The translations under genes and the position numbers were made by a program. Positions 1-9,743 of a stretch of DNA of 64,000 bases are shown piece after piece. Origin of the DNA: Oceanospirillaceae bacterium (GTDB taxonomy: Bacteria; Pseudomonadota; Gammaproteobacteria; Pseudomonadales; Balneatricaceae); contig JAHEDZ010000003.1 in NCBI GenBank assembly GCA_024640955.1, positions 43,866-107,865 on the forward strand, read 5' to 3'. Under the pieces are notes generated by a model. It did not search any database. It saw only the letters and a list, made by a program, of their open reading frames with translations, and was not told the DNA's origin. Positions within the stretch are counted from its first letter, which is position 1; each line of letters starts with the position of its first letter.

Positions 1-627
1 TTCTATTCGCATCGAGTAGACCCCAACACACCGCTAGAAGAGACCATGGGGGCACTCGATCAGATTGTCCGCTCGGGTAAAGCGCTCTATGTCGGTATAT
101 CGTCATACAACTCTGAGCGCACTCGCCGTGCGGCCGCGATTCTTAAGGACTTAGGTACACCCTGCCTAATCCATCAGCCGAGTTACAATATGCTCAATCG
201 CTGGGTCGAAGAGGACGGCTTGAAGCAGACGCTCAGCTCACTAGGGGTCGGCTCAATCGCGTTTACGCCCCTGGCTCAAGGGTTGCTAACCAATAAGTAC
301 CTCAACGGCATTCCCGAAGGTAGTCGAGCGACGCAGGGTAAATCGCTAGATGACCAAACCATCTCGCCAGAGATGATTCAGAGCCTGCGATCCTTGAATG
401 AGTTGGCCCAACAGCGTGGGCAATCGCTTGCGCAGATGGCGATCGCATGGGTGCTTCGCAATCAGGGTATTACCAGTGCATTGATCGGTGCCTCTTCAGC
501 TAAACAGGTAGAAGATTGCGCCGCTGCCGTCCATAACCTTGAGTTCACAGAGGGCGAACTAGTCAAGATTGACTCCCTAGTGACTGATGCAGGCATCAAT
601 CTTTGGAAGCAGTCCTCAGACGCTTAA
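1..627 (+). CDS. Aldo/keto reductase, YghZ-like (5' truncated by window edge)
   Basis: This is the C-terminal part of an NADPH-dependent aldo/keto reductase; the frame is open from base 1, so the start lies outside the window. The visible 208 residues include a segment reading YSHRVDPNTPLEETMGAL, then GKALYVGISSYN and the late barrel motif IGASSAKQVEDC. These match the YghZ / L-glyceraldehyde-3-phosphate reductase branch (related to voltage-gated K+ channel beta subunits), recalled from family knowledge. Members reduce aldehydes such as glyceraldehyde-3-phosphate and methylglyoxal. It is followed by 237 bp of non-coding DNA before the glycogen operon, so it is probably a separate unit. Substrate is not decidable from sequence. 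Confidence 0.9.
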   Translation, partial: FYSHRVDPNTPLEETMGALDQIVRSGKALYVGISSYNSERTRRAAAILKDLGTPCLIHQPSYNMLNRWVEEDGLKQTLSSLGVGSIAFTPLAQGLLTNKYLNGIPEGSRATQGKSLDDQTISPEMIQSLRSLNELAQQRGQSLAQMAIAWVLRNQGITSALIGASSAKQVEDCAAAVHNLEFTEGELVKIDSLVTDAGINLWKQSSDA

Positions 628-644
628 GCTGCCTATAAATAGGA

Positions 645-661
645 GCGCAGCTTTGCTGCGC
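645..661 (+). terminator. GC-rich hairpin after aldo/keto reductase
   Basis: A perfect 7-bp stem (GCGCAGC / GCTGCGC) with a TTT loop lies 18 bp after the reductase stop. There is no downstream T-tract, so intrinsic termination is uncertain; it may act as a 3' stabilising hairpin. Confidence 0.35.
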
Positions 662-729
662 GAGAACACTTAGCGCGGCTGTAACTGCTGCGTTTAAGTT
701 TTCTTGCTTAAAAGACAGGTCGAATCTAT

Positions 730-743
730 CTTAATGCATTAAG
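730..743. promoter_or_regulatory. 14-bp perfect palindrome upstream of glycogen operon
   Basis: CTTAATGCATTAAG is a perfect palindrome lying about 8 bp upstream of a weak -35-like element (TTAATA, 751-756) and 29 bp upstream of TATAAT (773-778). The position fits a regulator site for the amylosucrase/glg operon. The regulator is unknown and the call rests on symmetry and position only. Confidence 0.35.
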
Positions 744-750
744 GCTTATC

Positions 751-778
751 TTAATATTTCCTTCCTGTTAGCTATAAT
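751..778 (+). promoter_or_regulatory. Candidate sigma70 promoter of the amylosucrase/glg operon
   Basis: A consensus TATAAT at 773-778 is preceded at 16 bp by the weak -35-like hexamer TTAATA (751-756). It lies 87 bp upstream of the amylosucrase start in the only large gap before the operon. The poor -35 suggests an activator may be needed. Confidence 0.4.
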
Positions 779-864
779 TCCCTAATTAAACGTGACTAAA
801 TCGTTTAAGAGATGTAGTCTCGTTGCAACTAATCGGACAACTATACCTTATATGAGTTAGGACA

Positions 865-2772
865 ATGGATAGAGCTTTTGAAGCGCAGAAGACCTTGGCA
901 CGCCTGCTACCGAGCATTACCGCTAAGCGTTGGAAAAACAGAAGCGCAAAAACACAGTTCAAAGCCAATCTAGAGCAGAACTTCCAGGAGCTGTTTGATG
1001 CGATGGTGGAGCTCTATGGTCACCACTATGATCTGCATTTTCACCTAGACCGCCTGCTTAAACAGCTGGCAGCTCACTCTGATGCTAACCACGGTTCTAA
1101 GCTCGCCTCAACTGACCCCTACTGGTACCAGTCCGAAAAGAATTTGGGAATGGCAGTCTACGTTGATCTCTTCGCTGGCGACCTTGCTAAGCTGCGTAAT
1201 CGCATCCCGTATCTGAAATCCCTGGGTGTTAACTACTTGCACCTGATGCCGCTTTATCTGTCACCTGAGGGTGATAGCGACGGTGGTTACGCGGTCTCGG
1301 ACTACCGGCAGGTTAGCCCTGAGCTCGGAACCAATGAAGACCTAAAAGCCCTTGCCGATGCTTTGCACAAAGAGGGTATGCGCCTGGTGCTAGATTTTGT
1401 CTTCAACCATACATCAGATGAGCACCGCTGGGCTGAGGCGGCCAAGGCGGGTGATAAACGCTACCAGGATTACTACTACCTGCTAGATGATGGTAATGAG
1501 GTCGCACAGTACAACGAGACGGTGCGAGAGATCTTTCCAACAGTCCGCCGCGGTTCTTTTACCTGGGTTGAAGAGGTCGATGCTTGGGTGTGGACCACAT
1601 TCAACTCCTTCCAGTGGGACCTGAACTACACTAACCCCGAAGTGTTTGTCGCAATCACCGATGAGATGCTGCACCTCGCAAGCCTTGGTTGTGATGTGTT
1701 GCGCCTCGACGCACTCGCTTTTATCTGGAAGCAGAAGGGGACGATGTGTGAGAGCCTGCCGCAAGCGCATACCTTGATCAAAGCTTTTAATGCCTGCTTG
1801 CGCATCTGTGCTCCACAGCTGCTGTTTAAGTCGGAGGCGATCGTGCACCCGGATGAGGTGAATAAATACATCTCTATCGAGGAGTGCCAGCTCTCTTACA
1901 ACCCGCTTATGATGGCACTGATGTGGGAGAGTCTTGCAACACGCGAGACCAAACTACTAACCGCATCCCTCAAGCGCAGTTTCCAGATTCCGCAGCATAC
2001 ACGCTGGGTCAACTATATCCGCTGCCATGATGATATTGGCTGGACTTGGGATGATGCTGTAGCCGGGCAGCTGGGTATAAATGGTCAGGATCATCGGCTG
2101 TTTCTCAACCGCTTCTATACCGGCCAGTTTGAGGGTAGCTTTGCCCGCGGTGTGCCGTTCCAGATGAACACATCGAACGGTGACTGTCGCGTTTGCGGTA
2201 CGCTCGCTTCCCTGACTGGATTGGAGTCGGCGATCGAGGCGCAAGACGCTGAGGCGACTGAGCTGGCGCTAGCACGCGTTCGCCTACTTAATGCGATCAA
2301 TCTGAGCATGACAGGCTTGCCATTGCTCTACCAGGGTGACGAGCTAGGTGTTTTGAATGATCATGCTTACCTTGATGACCCTTACAAACGTGAGGACGCA
2401 CGCTGGGTTAATCGCAAACAACTCACTGAGGAGGATTTTGCCATTGCAGGCAACGCAAACTCAGTTCAGGGGCGTGTAGCCGCACAGTTGGAGCAGTTGA
2501 TCAAGATTCGCCAATCGCATGCGGTCTTTGGCTCCAGCCAAACTGAAATCCTCGAGACCTACAATCCACACGCATTCTCTTTTGCCCGTATCGGGGACAG
2601 CCAGCGGTTGCTCGTTATAGCAAACTTTAGCGAGCAGAGTATCAGCATCCCCGGGTCGATAACTGATATCTTGGCTTCATCAGAGATGACGGAGTTGCTA
2701 TCAAGTACAGCGGTTAAGCGTGAAGATCCAATAAATCTTGAGGCGTACCAGGTCGTCTGGATTCATACCTGA
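865..2772 (+). CDS. Amylosucrase (GH13 subfamily 4)
   Basis: A 635-residue GH13 enzyme expected to transfer glucose from sucrose onto alpha-1,4-glucan, releasing fructose. Length and layout match Neisseria polysaccharea amylosucrase (about 636 aa): an all-helical N-terminal domain, then the barrel with LVLDFVFNHTSDEH. The nucleophile is Asp282 (LRLDALAFIWKQ), the acid/base Glu324 (FKSEAIVHPDEV) and the transition-state Asp Asp389 (RCHDDIGW). PLLYQGDELG lies near the C-terminus. The triad is offset by four residues from the numbering recalled for Neisseria (286/328/393). It is the first gene of the glycogen operon, 118 bp before glgB, so sucrose may feed glycogen directly without ADP-glucose. 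A sucrose hydrolase with little polymerase activity is the main alternative. No signal peptide is seen, so it is probably cytoplasmic. Confidence 0.9.
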   Translation: MDRAFEAQKTLARLLPSITAKRWKNRSAKTQFKANLEQNFQELFDAMVELYGHHYDLHFHLDRLLKQLAAHSDANHGSKLASTDPYWYQSEKNLGMAVYVDLFAGDLAKLRNRIPYLKSLGVNYLHLMPLYLSPEGDSDGGYAVSDYRQVSPELGTNEDLKALADALHKEGMRLVLDFVFNHTSDEHRWAEAAKAGDKRYQDYYYLLDDGNEVAQYNETVREIFPTVRRGSFTWVEEVDAWVWTTFNSFQWDLNYTNPEVFVAITDEMLHLASLGCDVLRLDALAFIWKQKGTMCESLPQAHTLIKAFNACLRICAPQLLFKSEAIVHPDEVNKYISIEECQLSYNPLMMALMWESLATRETKLLTASLKRSFQIPQHTRWVNYIRCHDDIGWTWDDAVAGQLGINGQDHRLFLNRFYTGQFEGSFARGVPFQMNTSNGDCRVCGTLASLTGLESAIEAQDAEATELALARVRLLNAINLSMTGLPLLYQGDELGVLNDHAYLDDPYKREDARWVNRKQLTEEDFAIAGNANSVQGRVAAQLEQLIKIRQSHAVFGSSQTEILETYNPHAFSFARIGDSQRLLVIANFSEQSISIPGSITDILASSEMTELLSSTAVKREDPINLEAYQVVWIHT

Positions 2773-2813
2773 GTCTGGGGCCTGGAACTTGCTTGAATTA
2801 ATGAGCTCGGATG

Positions 2814-2845
2814 AGCGGGACTATACTGAAGCTCTAAATCCCGCT
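2814..2845 (+). promoter_or_regulatory. Inverted repeat between amylosucrase and glgB
   Basis: AGCGGGA (2814-2820) pairs with TCCCGCT (2839-2845) across an 18-nt loop, and a T-rich run follows about 20 bp later. It could be an attenuator or a processing hairpin separating amylosucrase from glgB expression. Only the inverted repeat itself is seen. Confidence 0.3.
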
Positions 2846-2890
2846 GAGATGTCTCTGTGTTAGCGTTTTTTGATCAATTAAGGAGCCGTC

Positions 2891-5119
2891 GTGGCTAAAT
2901 CTCCCAAAGCCTATGTTTCAAGTCTGGATGAGGGCTGCATTGCCGCAATTTCAGAGGGTCGACACAGGGATACCTTCGCTGTTCTGGGTCTGCACACGCA
3001 TCCATCGGGCAAAGGACTCGTCGTTAGAGCACTGCTACCGAATGCCGAGTCGGTACGTGTGATCAGCACCGATACCGGGCGCTCCCTGGGTGAGATGCAC
3101 CAGATTGGTTCGCAAGGGCTGTTCGAACTGCCCCTGCCGCGACGCAAAAATCGCTTTGGTTACCGTTATGAGGTGGTTTGGAATGGTGAGACCTATCATG
3201 AAACCGACCCATATTCGGTGGGTGAACTGCTGACCCAAGAGCAGCACTACCTTTTCGCTGAGGGTTCGGATGAGCGCGCCTACCGCTGGATGGGTGCTCA
3301 CCCACTCATCGTTGGTGGGGTCGAAGGCACACACTTCGTTGTTTGGGCTCCCTCTGCGCAGCGTGTCTCAGTGGTCGGTGAGTTCAACTACTGGGATGGT
3401 CGCCGTCATGTGATGCGCGCTAACCCGGGCTCTGGCATCTGGGATATCTTCATTCCCGGCGTTGCGCCGGGGACGCTGTACAAGTATGAGATTGTTGACC
3501 AGCACGGGCAGCGCCTGCCGCTTAAGTCGGATCCGTACGGGCGTGGGTTTGAACATCCGCCTCAAACCGCATCTCTGGTTGTTCCTGAGCCTGCGCACAG
3601 CTGGCAGGATAGCCAGTGGATGGCCGCGCGAGAAAAACGACAGAACTTCGACCAGCCTATTTCTGTGTATGAGCTGCATCTGGGAAGCTGGCGTCGCAAA
3701 CCGGAAGAGGGCAACCGCTACCTTAGCTACGTTGAGCTGGCTGATGAACTGGTTCCCTATGTAAAATCGCTTGGCTTTACCCATATTCAGCTGATGCCGG
3801 TCAGCGAGTACCCCTTTGATGGATCCTGGGGCTACCAACCGGTTGGGATGTTTGCTCCCACCATTCGTTTTGGTACGGCTGATGAGTTTCGCTATTTCGT
3901 CGATCAGTGTCATCAGGCTGGCCTGGGTGTGTTTATCGACTGGGTGCCGGGACACTTCCCGACTGATGAGCATGGACTCGGCCGGTTCGATGGCACTGCG
4001 CTATACGAGCATGAGGACCCCCGCCAGGGCTACCACCCTGATTGGAATACGCTGATCTACAACTACGGCCGTAAAGAGGTGGTGAGCTACCTTCTCAGCA
4101 ACGCTTTCTATTGGCTTGATGAGTTTCATATCGACGGGCTACGGGTCGATGCCGTTGCTTCTATGCTCTATCTGGATTACAGCCGCAAAGAGGGTGAATG
4201 GATACCAAACGAGCAGGGCGGGCGTGAAAACCTTGAGGCGATCGCCATGCTACAGGCGGTTAACCAGCGTGTTGGTTTCAACTACCCAGGTGTTCTGATG
4301 ATCGCCGAGGAGTCCACCTCTTTCCCGGGTGTGACCAAACCGGTTGATATGGGTGGGCTTGGCTTCCACTACAAATGGAACATGGGTTGGATGAATGACA
4401 CTTTAGCGTACATGGAGCGTGATCCGATCTACCGTCAATACCACCAGGATCAGCTCACATTTGGCCTCGTCTACGCCTTTAGCGAGAATTTCGTGCTGCC
4501 ACTTAGCCACGATGAGGTGGTGCATGGGAAAGGGTCGCTACTCAGTAAGATGCCGGGCGACGACTGGCAGCAGTTTGCCAACTTGCGAGCCTACCTCAGC
4601 TTTATGTGGAGCCATCCTGGCAAAAAATTACTCTTCATGGGTGGCGAATTCGCTCAGCGCGAGGAGTGGAACCACAACACCAGTCTGGATTGGCATCTGT
4701 TAGCTGCACCCGCACATGCGGGTATCAGCGATATGATCAAGGACCTAAACGCCTGCCTCAGCGAGTTTCCAGCGCTCTATCAGCAGGACTGTTCACATGA
4801 GGGGTTCGACTGGCTGCAGATCGACAATACAGCGCAATCAGTGTTGGCTTGGCTACGAAGAGATGCTCAGGGTAATGCTGTTGTTGTGACTGCGAACCTG
4901 ACTCCTCAATACCACTCTGACTACCGTATCGGCGTGCCGCAAGGCGGGTCGTTGATTGAGCGCTTCAACTCCGATCAGGCGCGTTATGGTGGTAGTGGCC
5001 GGTTAAACGCTGAGGCGATCACTGTCGATGAGATCGAATCCAATGGTCGCGGGTACTCCGCCAATGTTTCGCTAGCGCCGTTGGCGGTACAGATTTTTGA
5101 GCTTAAAAAGTTAAGCTGA
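2891..5119 (+). CDS. glgB: 1,4-alpha-glucan branching enzyme GlgB
   Basis: A 742-residue GH13 branching enzyme that cuts alpha-1,4 chains and re-attaches them through alpha-1,6 bonds. There is an N-terminal double beta-sandwich region (about residues 20-220, with THFVVWAPSAQRVSVVGEFN). The catalytic barrel carries the nucleophile Asp420 (GLRVDAVASM), acid/base Glu473 (MIAEEST) and the LSHDEVVHGKGS motif. Length matches the long E. coli-type GlgB. The start is GTG at 2891 with AGGAG five bases upstream. glgX follows after 2 bp, so the two are probably translationally coupled. Confidence 0.97.
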   Translation: MAKSPKAYVSSLDEGCIAAISEGRHRDTFAVLGLHTHPSGKGLVVRALLPNAESVRVISTDTGRSLGEMHQIGSQGLFELPLPRRKNRFGYRYEVVWNGETYHETDPYSVGELLTQEQHYLFAEGSDERAYRWMGAHPLIVGGVEGTHFVVWAPSAQRVSVVGEFNYWDGRRHVMRANPGSGIWDIFIPGVAPGTLYKYEIVDQHGQRLPLKSDPYGRGFEHPPQTASLVVPEPAHSWQDSQWMAAREKRQNFDQPISVYELHLGSWRRKPEEGNRYLSYVELADELVPYVKSLGFTHIQLMPVSEYPFDGSWGYQPVGMFAPTIRFGTADEFRYFVDQCHQAGLGVFIDWVPGHFPTDEHGLGRFDGTALYEHEDPRQGYHPDWNTLIYNYGRKEVVSYLLSNAFYWLDEFHIDGLRVDAVASMLYLDYSRKEGEWIPNEQGGRENLEAIAMLQAVNQRVGFNYPGVLMIAEESTSFPGVTKPVDMGGLGFHYKWNMGWMNDTLAYMERDPIYRQYHQDQLTFGLVYAFSENFVLPLSHDEVVHGKGSLLSKMPGDDWQQFANLRAYLSFMWSHPGKKLLFMGGEFAQREEWNHNTSLDWHLLAAPAHAGISDMIKDLNACLSEFPALYQQDCSHEGFDWLQIDNTAQSVLAWLRRDAQGNAVVVTANLTPQYHSDYRIGVPQGGSLIERFNSDQARYGGSGRLNAEAITVDEIESNGRGYSANVSLAPLAVQIFELKKLS

Positions 5120-5121
5120 AT

Positions 5122-7197
5122 ATGAGTACTGGTTTCACGATTTTACCCGGTATCAGCTGCCCTTTAGGCTCCACGCCAATGGAGGGGGGCGTCAACTTTG
5201 CTCTAGTCTCTGAAGCGGCGCACCGGGTTGAGCTCTGCATCTACGATCAGGCGGGCGAGGTTGAGCTGGCGCGCTTGGAAATGCCTGAGCGCTCGGGTGA
5301 CCTCTGGCACGGTTTTGTGCCGGCGCTCGATACCCGTCTGAGTTACGCTTACCGTGTACATGGATCCTATGAGCCAGAGTCGGGCCACAGATTTAACGCC
5401 AACAAACTGCTGTTGGATCCTTACGCCAAAGGGCTGGTTGGTGAGTTTAAGTGGACCCATAAACACTTTGGTTACGATCGCCAAGACCCGCGCAATGACT
5501 TAAGTTTCAGCCTATCGGATAACGCCCCGTATATGGTTAAGGCGCGGCTAATGGCTGACTCACCTGCTGCGATTGTTCAACGTCCCTGGATGGCCTCAGA
5601 TTGCAATCGCATGATATACGAGCTGCATGTCAAAGGTTTTACCCAAGGTATAGAGTTGGGTGAGCAGGGAGCGCGCGGCACACTGGAGGCGCTCGCCCAG
5701 CCAAAGATTCTGGACTATCTCAGAAGCCTCGGTATTACTACATTAGAGCTGCTACCTGTACACGCGTTTATCGACGACTACTTTCTGAACGAGCGAGGCC
5801 TGTCAAACTACTGGGGCTACAACACGCTGAGCTTCTTCGCGCCCCATCAAGCCTATCTGGATGACCCCAACCCCTTCGCCTTTCGACGGACCATTGATCA
5901 CCTGCATGATGCGGGTTTTGAGGTGGTACTCGATGTGGTCTACAACCACAGCGCCGAGAGTGACCAGTTTGGACCAACGCTGAGTCTGCGAGGCATCGAT
6001 AACGCGCTCTACTATCGTTTAGCTGAGGATAAACGTCACTACGTCAACGATACCGGCTGCGGTAACACCCTCAACTTTGATCAACCTAGAGTGGTTCAGT
6101 TGGTGATGGATAGCCTAAGGTACTGGCATCGGGTGCAGGGGGTCGACGGCTTCCGGTTTGATCTCGCCCCGGTACTAGCGCGCCGCACTGACGGCTTTGA
6201 TCCAGCTCACCCATTGTTGCAGGCGATTGCCCAGGATCCAGAGTTACAAACAGCTCTCTTTATTGCTGAGCCTTGGGATATTGGTCCCGGCGGTTATCAG
6301 TTGGGCTCTTTTCCAAATGGTTGGCTCGAGTGGAATGATCGCTATCGCGATGCAGTGCGCCGCTTCTGGCGTGGAGACGCAGGTGTAGTGCCTGAATTTG
6401 CGAAACGAGTGCATGGCTCTGCCGACATTTTTGAGACGCGCAGACGTCGCCCCGCTGAATCGCTCAACTTTATCACCTCTCACGACGGCTTCACTCTGCA
6501 TGACTGGACAAGTTACAAACATCGCCACAATCTCGACAATGGCGAGCATAACCGTGACGGCCACCACGAGAACTTCAGTAGCAACTGGGGTGTTGATGGC
6601 GAGACCGCCGATCCTCAAATTGCACTGACGCGCGTTTCGCTGCAGCGTGCAATGCTGATGACGCTGTTTCTGTCACAAGGCACGCCCATGCTGTTAGCCG
6701 GCGACGAACGCAGTCGGACGCAGCGCGGTAACAACAACGCCTACTGCCAGGACAACGAGATCAACTGGCTTGATTGGAGCGAAGATGCCGCAAGCGAGGA
6801 GTTGGTGGAGTTTACTCGCCAGCTGACAGCGCTGCGTTGGACCGAACCGCTGCTCGGCTGTGTCGATTACATCCATCATCCAGAGTCTCATGAGGAGCGG
6901 GCAACGCTCTGGTTTAACTCAGCAGGAGAGTCACTGACTGCTTCGCAATGGGAGCAACCGGATCTGTGCCACCTTGGCTATCTGCTGCGAGGTAAGCCAG
7001 AGGAGTCTGCGCTCTATCTAATTTATAACCGTGCCGTTCAGGCTCAGCACTTTGTATTACCCCCTGTTGAGCGCGGCACAATCTGGGCTGTACGTTTGTG
7101 CAGCTCACCGAATGCTAATCTTGATTCAACTTATTCGATGGGTGCAGTGCTGGAGCTACCAGCGCAGAGTCTTACGCTCTTTAGCGCCTGTCACTGA
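5122..7197 (+). CDS. glgX: Glycogen debranching enzyme GlgX
   Basis: A 691-residue isoamylase-type GH13 enzyme that hydrolyses the alpha-1,6 branches of phosphorylase limit dextrin. It has an N-terminal CBM48-like domain (first 100 residues or so, reading GVNFALVSEAAHRVELCIYD). Catalytic residues are Asp347 (GFRFDLAPVLAR), Glu383 (FIAEPWDIGPGGYQLG) and Asp455 (TSHDGFTLHDW). PMLLAGDERSRTQ.GNNNAYCQ late in the protein is typical of GlgX. It lies 2 bp after glgB and 17 bp before glgP, so debranching and phosphorolysis are co-expressed. Confidence 0.96.
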   Translation: MSTGFTILPGISCPLGSTPMEGGVNFALVSEAAHRVELCIYDQAGEVELARLEMPERSGDLWHGFVPALDTRLSYAYRVHGSYEPESGHRFNANKLLLDPYAKGLVGEFKWTHKHFGYDRQDPRNDLSFSLSDNAPYMVKARLMADSPAAIVQRPWMASDCNRMIYELHVKGFTQGIELGEQGARGTLEALAQPKILDYLRSLGITTLELLPVHAFIDDYFLNERGLSNYWGYNTLSFFAPHQAYLDDPNPFAFRRTIDHLHDAGFEVVLDVVYNHSAESDQFGPTLSLRGIDNALYYRLAEDKRHYVNDTGCGNTLNFDQPRVVQLVMDSLRYWHRVQGVDGFRFDLAPVLARRTDGFDPAHPLLQAIAQDPELQTALFIAEPWDIGPGGYQLGSFPNGWLEWNDRYRDAVRRFWRGDAGVVPEFAKRVHGSADIFETRRRRPAESLNFITSHDGFTLHDWTSYKHRHNLDNGEHNRDGHHENFSSNWGVDGETADPQIALTRVSLQRAMLMTLFLSQGTPMLLAGDERSRTQRGNNNAYCQDNEINWLDWSEDAASEELVEFTRQLTALRWTEPLLGCVDYIHHPESHEERATLWFNSAGESLTASQWEQPDLCHLGYLLRGKPEESALYLIYNRAVQAQHFVLPPVERGTIWAVRLCSSPNANLDSTYSMGAVLELPAQSLTLFSACH

Positions 7198-7214
7198 TCT
7201 ATACAGGAATACCA

Positions 7215-9698
7215 ATGTCTACTGCTAAACCGACTAAACAAAAGCCAACAAGCAAAGCTAAAGCTGTCGCTAAGCCGGCGGTCGAACTGGAGTCGATGAC
7301 CGATGACCTACGACGCCACTTTGAGGTCACGCTGGGACGTGACGAGGTCAGCGAATCGCACTATTACCTCTACAATGCGTTGGCATTGACGCTGCGAGAT
7401 CGTCTGACGCAGCGTTGGCGTGAAACCCGTGAGCGTTACCGCGATGAGGATCCGAAACGGGTCTCCTACCTGTCACTCGAATTTTTGATGGGGCGCGCGC
7501 TAAACAACGCTATCCTCAATCTCGATTTAGATGCAGACACGCGCGAAGCATTACGGGGCTACGCTGTCGATCTTGAGACCTTGGCTGAGGAGGAGATGGA
7601 TGCGGGCTTGGGTAACGGTGGTCTAGGACGGCTAGCGGCCTGTTTCTTGGATAGCTGTGCGACCCTCGAACTTCCCGTTACCGGCTATGGTCTGCGCTAC
7701 GAGTACGGTATGTTCCATCAGCGGATCGATAACGGCTATCAGATCGAGAGCCCCGATAAGTGGCTGCGCGCCGGTAACCCTTGGGAGATTGAGAGCCCAG
7801 AGAATGCCTGTCGTGTGAAGTTCTATGGCCGTACAGAGTATGTCACTGGTAAAGATGGCAAGATGCAGGTTCGCTGGATCGATACTGCCGATGTGTTGGC
7901 GGTACCTTATGATTTTCCGGTACCAGGTTACCGCAATGCGACCGTGAACACGCTGCGTTTGTGGAAGTCTGAAGCGACTGATGAGTTCAACCTGCATGAG
8001 TTCAACGCCGGTAGTTACACCGATGCCGTCGCGGCGAAGAATTTGGCTGAGCAGATTACGATGGTGCTCTATCCGAACGACAGTTCGGAGAATGGAAAAA
8101 TCTTGCGCTTGCGCCAGCAGTACTTCCTATCTTCAGCCAGCTTGCAGGATGTTATTCGTCGATGGGTGAAACGCAAGGGTGCAGACTTCTCAACTTTCGC
8201 TGAGAAGAACTGTTTCCAGCTCAATGATACGCACCCAACCATCGCCGTAGCCGAATTGATGCGGCTGTTGATGGATGAACAGGGGCTCTCTTGGGACGCT
8301 GCTTGGGCGGTAACCTCAAAGACCATGGCCTACACCAACCATACACTGCTGCCAGAGGCGCTTGAGACCTGGCCAGTACGGATGTTATCCGAAATGCTAC
8401 CGCGACTGATGGATATTATTTACGAGATCAATGCGCGCTTCCTCGCTGATATTGCGCGCCTCTACCCGGGTGATGTCGACCGTCTGCGTCGTATGTCGAT
8501 CATCGGTGAGGATGGCGAACCACGTGTCCGCATGGCGTATCTCGCCATTGTTGGTAGTTTTTCTGTGAATGGCGTTGCAGCCCTGCACACTAAGCTGCTC
8601 AAAGCAGGTCTGTTTAAAGATTTCTATGAAGTCTGGCCTGAGAAGTTCAACAACAAAACCAACGGTGTCACGCCGCGTCGCTGGCTTAGCGGTGCCAATC
8701 CAGCGCTACACGAGCTGATTAGCTCCAAGATCGGTGAGGATTGGGTACGTGATCTCAGTCAGCTGGAAGGGCTTAAGCGCTTCGCTAAGCAGAAGACTTT
8801 TCAGAAGCGCTGGGCTGAGGTGAAGCAGTCGAACAAGCAGCTGCTCGCAGACCTTGTTGCGGAGCACACCGGCGTACAGTTCGACACCAACATGCTGTTC
8901 GATATTCAGGTTAAACGCATCCACGAGTACAAGCGTCAGCTACTCAACGTACTTCATGTAATACACCTCTATGATCGTATTACGCGTGGCGATGTCGATG
9001 GGATGGTACCGCGTGCAGTACTCATTGGTGGTAAAGCAGCGCCCGGCTACGATATGGCGAAGACGTTGATCAAATTGGTCAACAATGTTGCGGCAGTTGT
9101 TAATGCTGACCCGCGCTGCGATGGCCTACTAAAAGTCGCCTTCTTGCCAGACTACAAAGTAAGCTTCATGGAGGTGATCTCCCCAGCGGCTGATCTGTCT
9201 GAGCAGATCTCTACAGCCGGCAAAGAGGCTTCCGGTACCGGTAACATGAAGTTTATGATGAACGGGGCACTCACGATTGGCACACTTGATGGCGCTAACA
9301 TAGAAATTCGTGAAGCAGTCGGTGAGGAGAACTTCTTCCTCTTCGGCCTTGACGCCCAAGGTGTACAGGAGACCCGCCTAAACTACGATCCAAATGCTAT
9401 TATTGCAGCAGATGAGGATTTTAGTCGGGTTATGGGGCTGATTGAGTGTGGCCACTTTAATCAGTTTGAACCCGGTATCTTCGAACCAGTGATTGCATCT
9501 ATTCGCAGTCCATACGATGCTTGGCTGACCGCCGCCGACTTCCGCAGTTTCATTGATGCGCAGGCAGCGGTAGCTGAAGCCTATCAACAGCCCGCCCATT
9601 GGTGGCAGATGAGCATTCTCAACACGGCATGCAGTGGTCGCTTCTCAAGTGACCGTACGATTGAGGATTACAACAGGAAAATTTGGCAGGTGAGGTAA
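7215..9698 (+). CDS. glgP: Glycogen/alpha-glucan phosphorylase
   Basis: An 827-residue GT35 phosphorylase that releases glucose-1-phosphate from glycogen with pyridoxal phosphate. SYLSLEFLMGRAL, the nucleotide-site region KRIHEYKRQLLNVLHV and the PLP-lysine motif GTGNMKFMMNGALTIG are all visible; the lysine is about residue 679. Length is normal. The first 25 or so residues (rich in Lys, Ala, Thr and Pro) are a low-complexity extension before the conserved body. It sits between glgX and glgC, so its product can return to the pathway through pgm and glgC in the same operon. Confidence 0.97.
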   Translation: MSTAKPTKQKPTSKAKAVAKPAVELESMTDDLRRHFEVTLGRDEVSESHYYLYNALALTLRDRLTQRWRETRERYRDEDPKRVSYLSLEFLMGRALNNAILNLDLDADTREALRGYAVDLETLAEEEMDAGLGNGGLGRLAACFLDSCATLELPVTGYGLRYEYGMFHQRIDNGYQIESPDKWLRAGNPWEIESPENACRVKFYGRTEYVTGKDGKMQVRWIDTADVLAVPYDFPVPGYRNATVNTLRLWKSEATDEFNLHEFNAGSYTDAVAAKNLAEQITMVLYPNDSSENGKILRLRQQYFLSSASLQDVIRRWVKRKGADFSTFAEKNCFQLNDTHPTIAVAELMRLLMDEQGLSWDAAWAVTSKTMAYTNHTLLPEALETWPVRMLSEMLPRLMDIIYEINARFLADIARLYPGDVDRLRRMSIIGEDGEPRVRMAYLAIVGSFSVNGVAALHTKLLKAGLFKDFYEVWPEKFNNKTNGVTPRRWLSGANPALHELISSKIGEDWVRDLSQLEGLKRFAKQKTFQKRWAEVKQSNKQLLADLVAEHTGVQFDTNMLFDIQVKRIHEYKRQLLNVLHVIHLYDRITRGDVDGMVPRAVLIGGKAAPGYDMAKTLIKLVNNVAAVVNADPRCDGLLKVAFLPDYKVSFMEVISPAADLSEQISTAGKEASGTGNMKFMMNGALTIGTLDGANIEIREAVGEENFFLFGLDAQGVQETRLNYDPNAIIAADEDFSRVMGLIECGHFNQFEPGIFEPVIASIRSPYDAWLTAADFRSFIDAQAAVAEAYQQPAHWWQMSILNTACSGRFSSDRTIEDYNRKIWQVR

Positions 9699-9743
9699 CT
9701 TGACCCCATCCGCCAGCGGAGATAACAACTCAAAGGATTCGTT

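Noticed and set aside
3368-3973. A 201-aa antisense open frame in glgB
   Set aside because: It lies fully within glgB, whose catalytic motifs prove the plus-strand frame; composition is that of a shadow.
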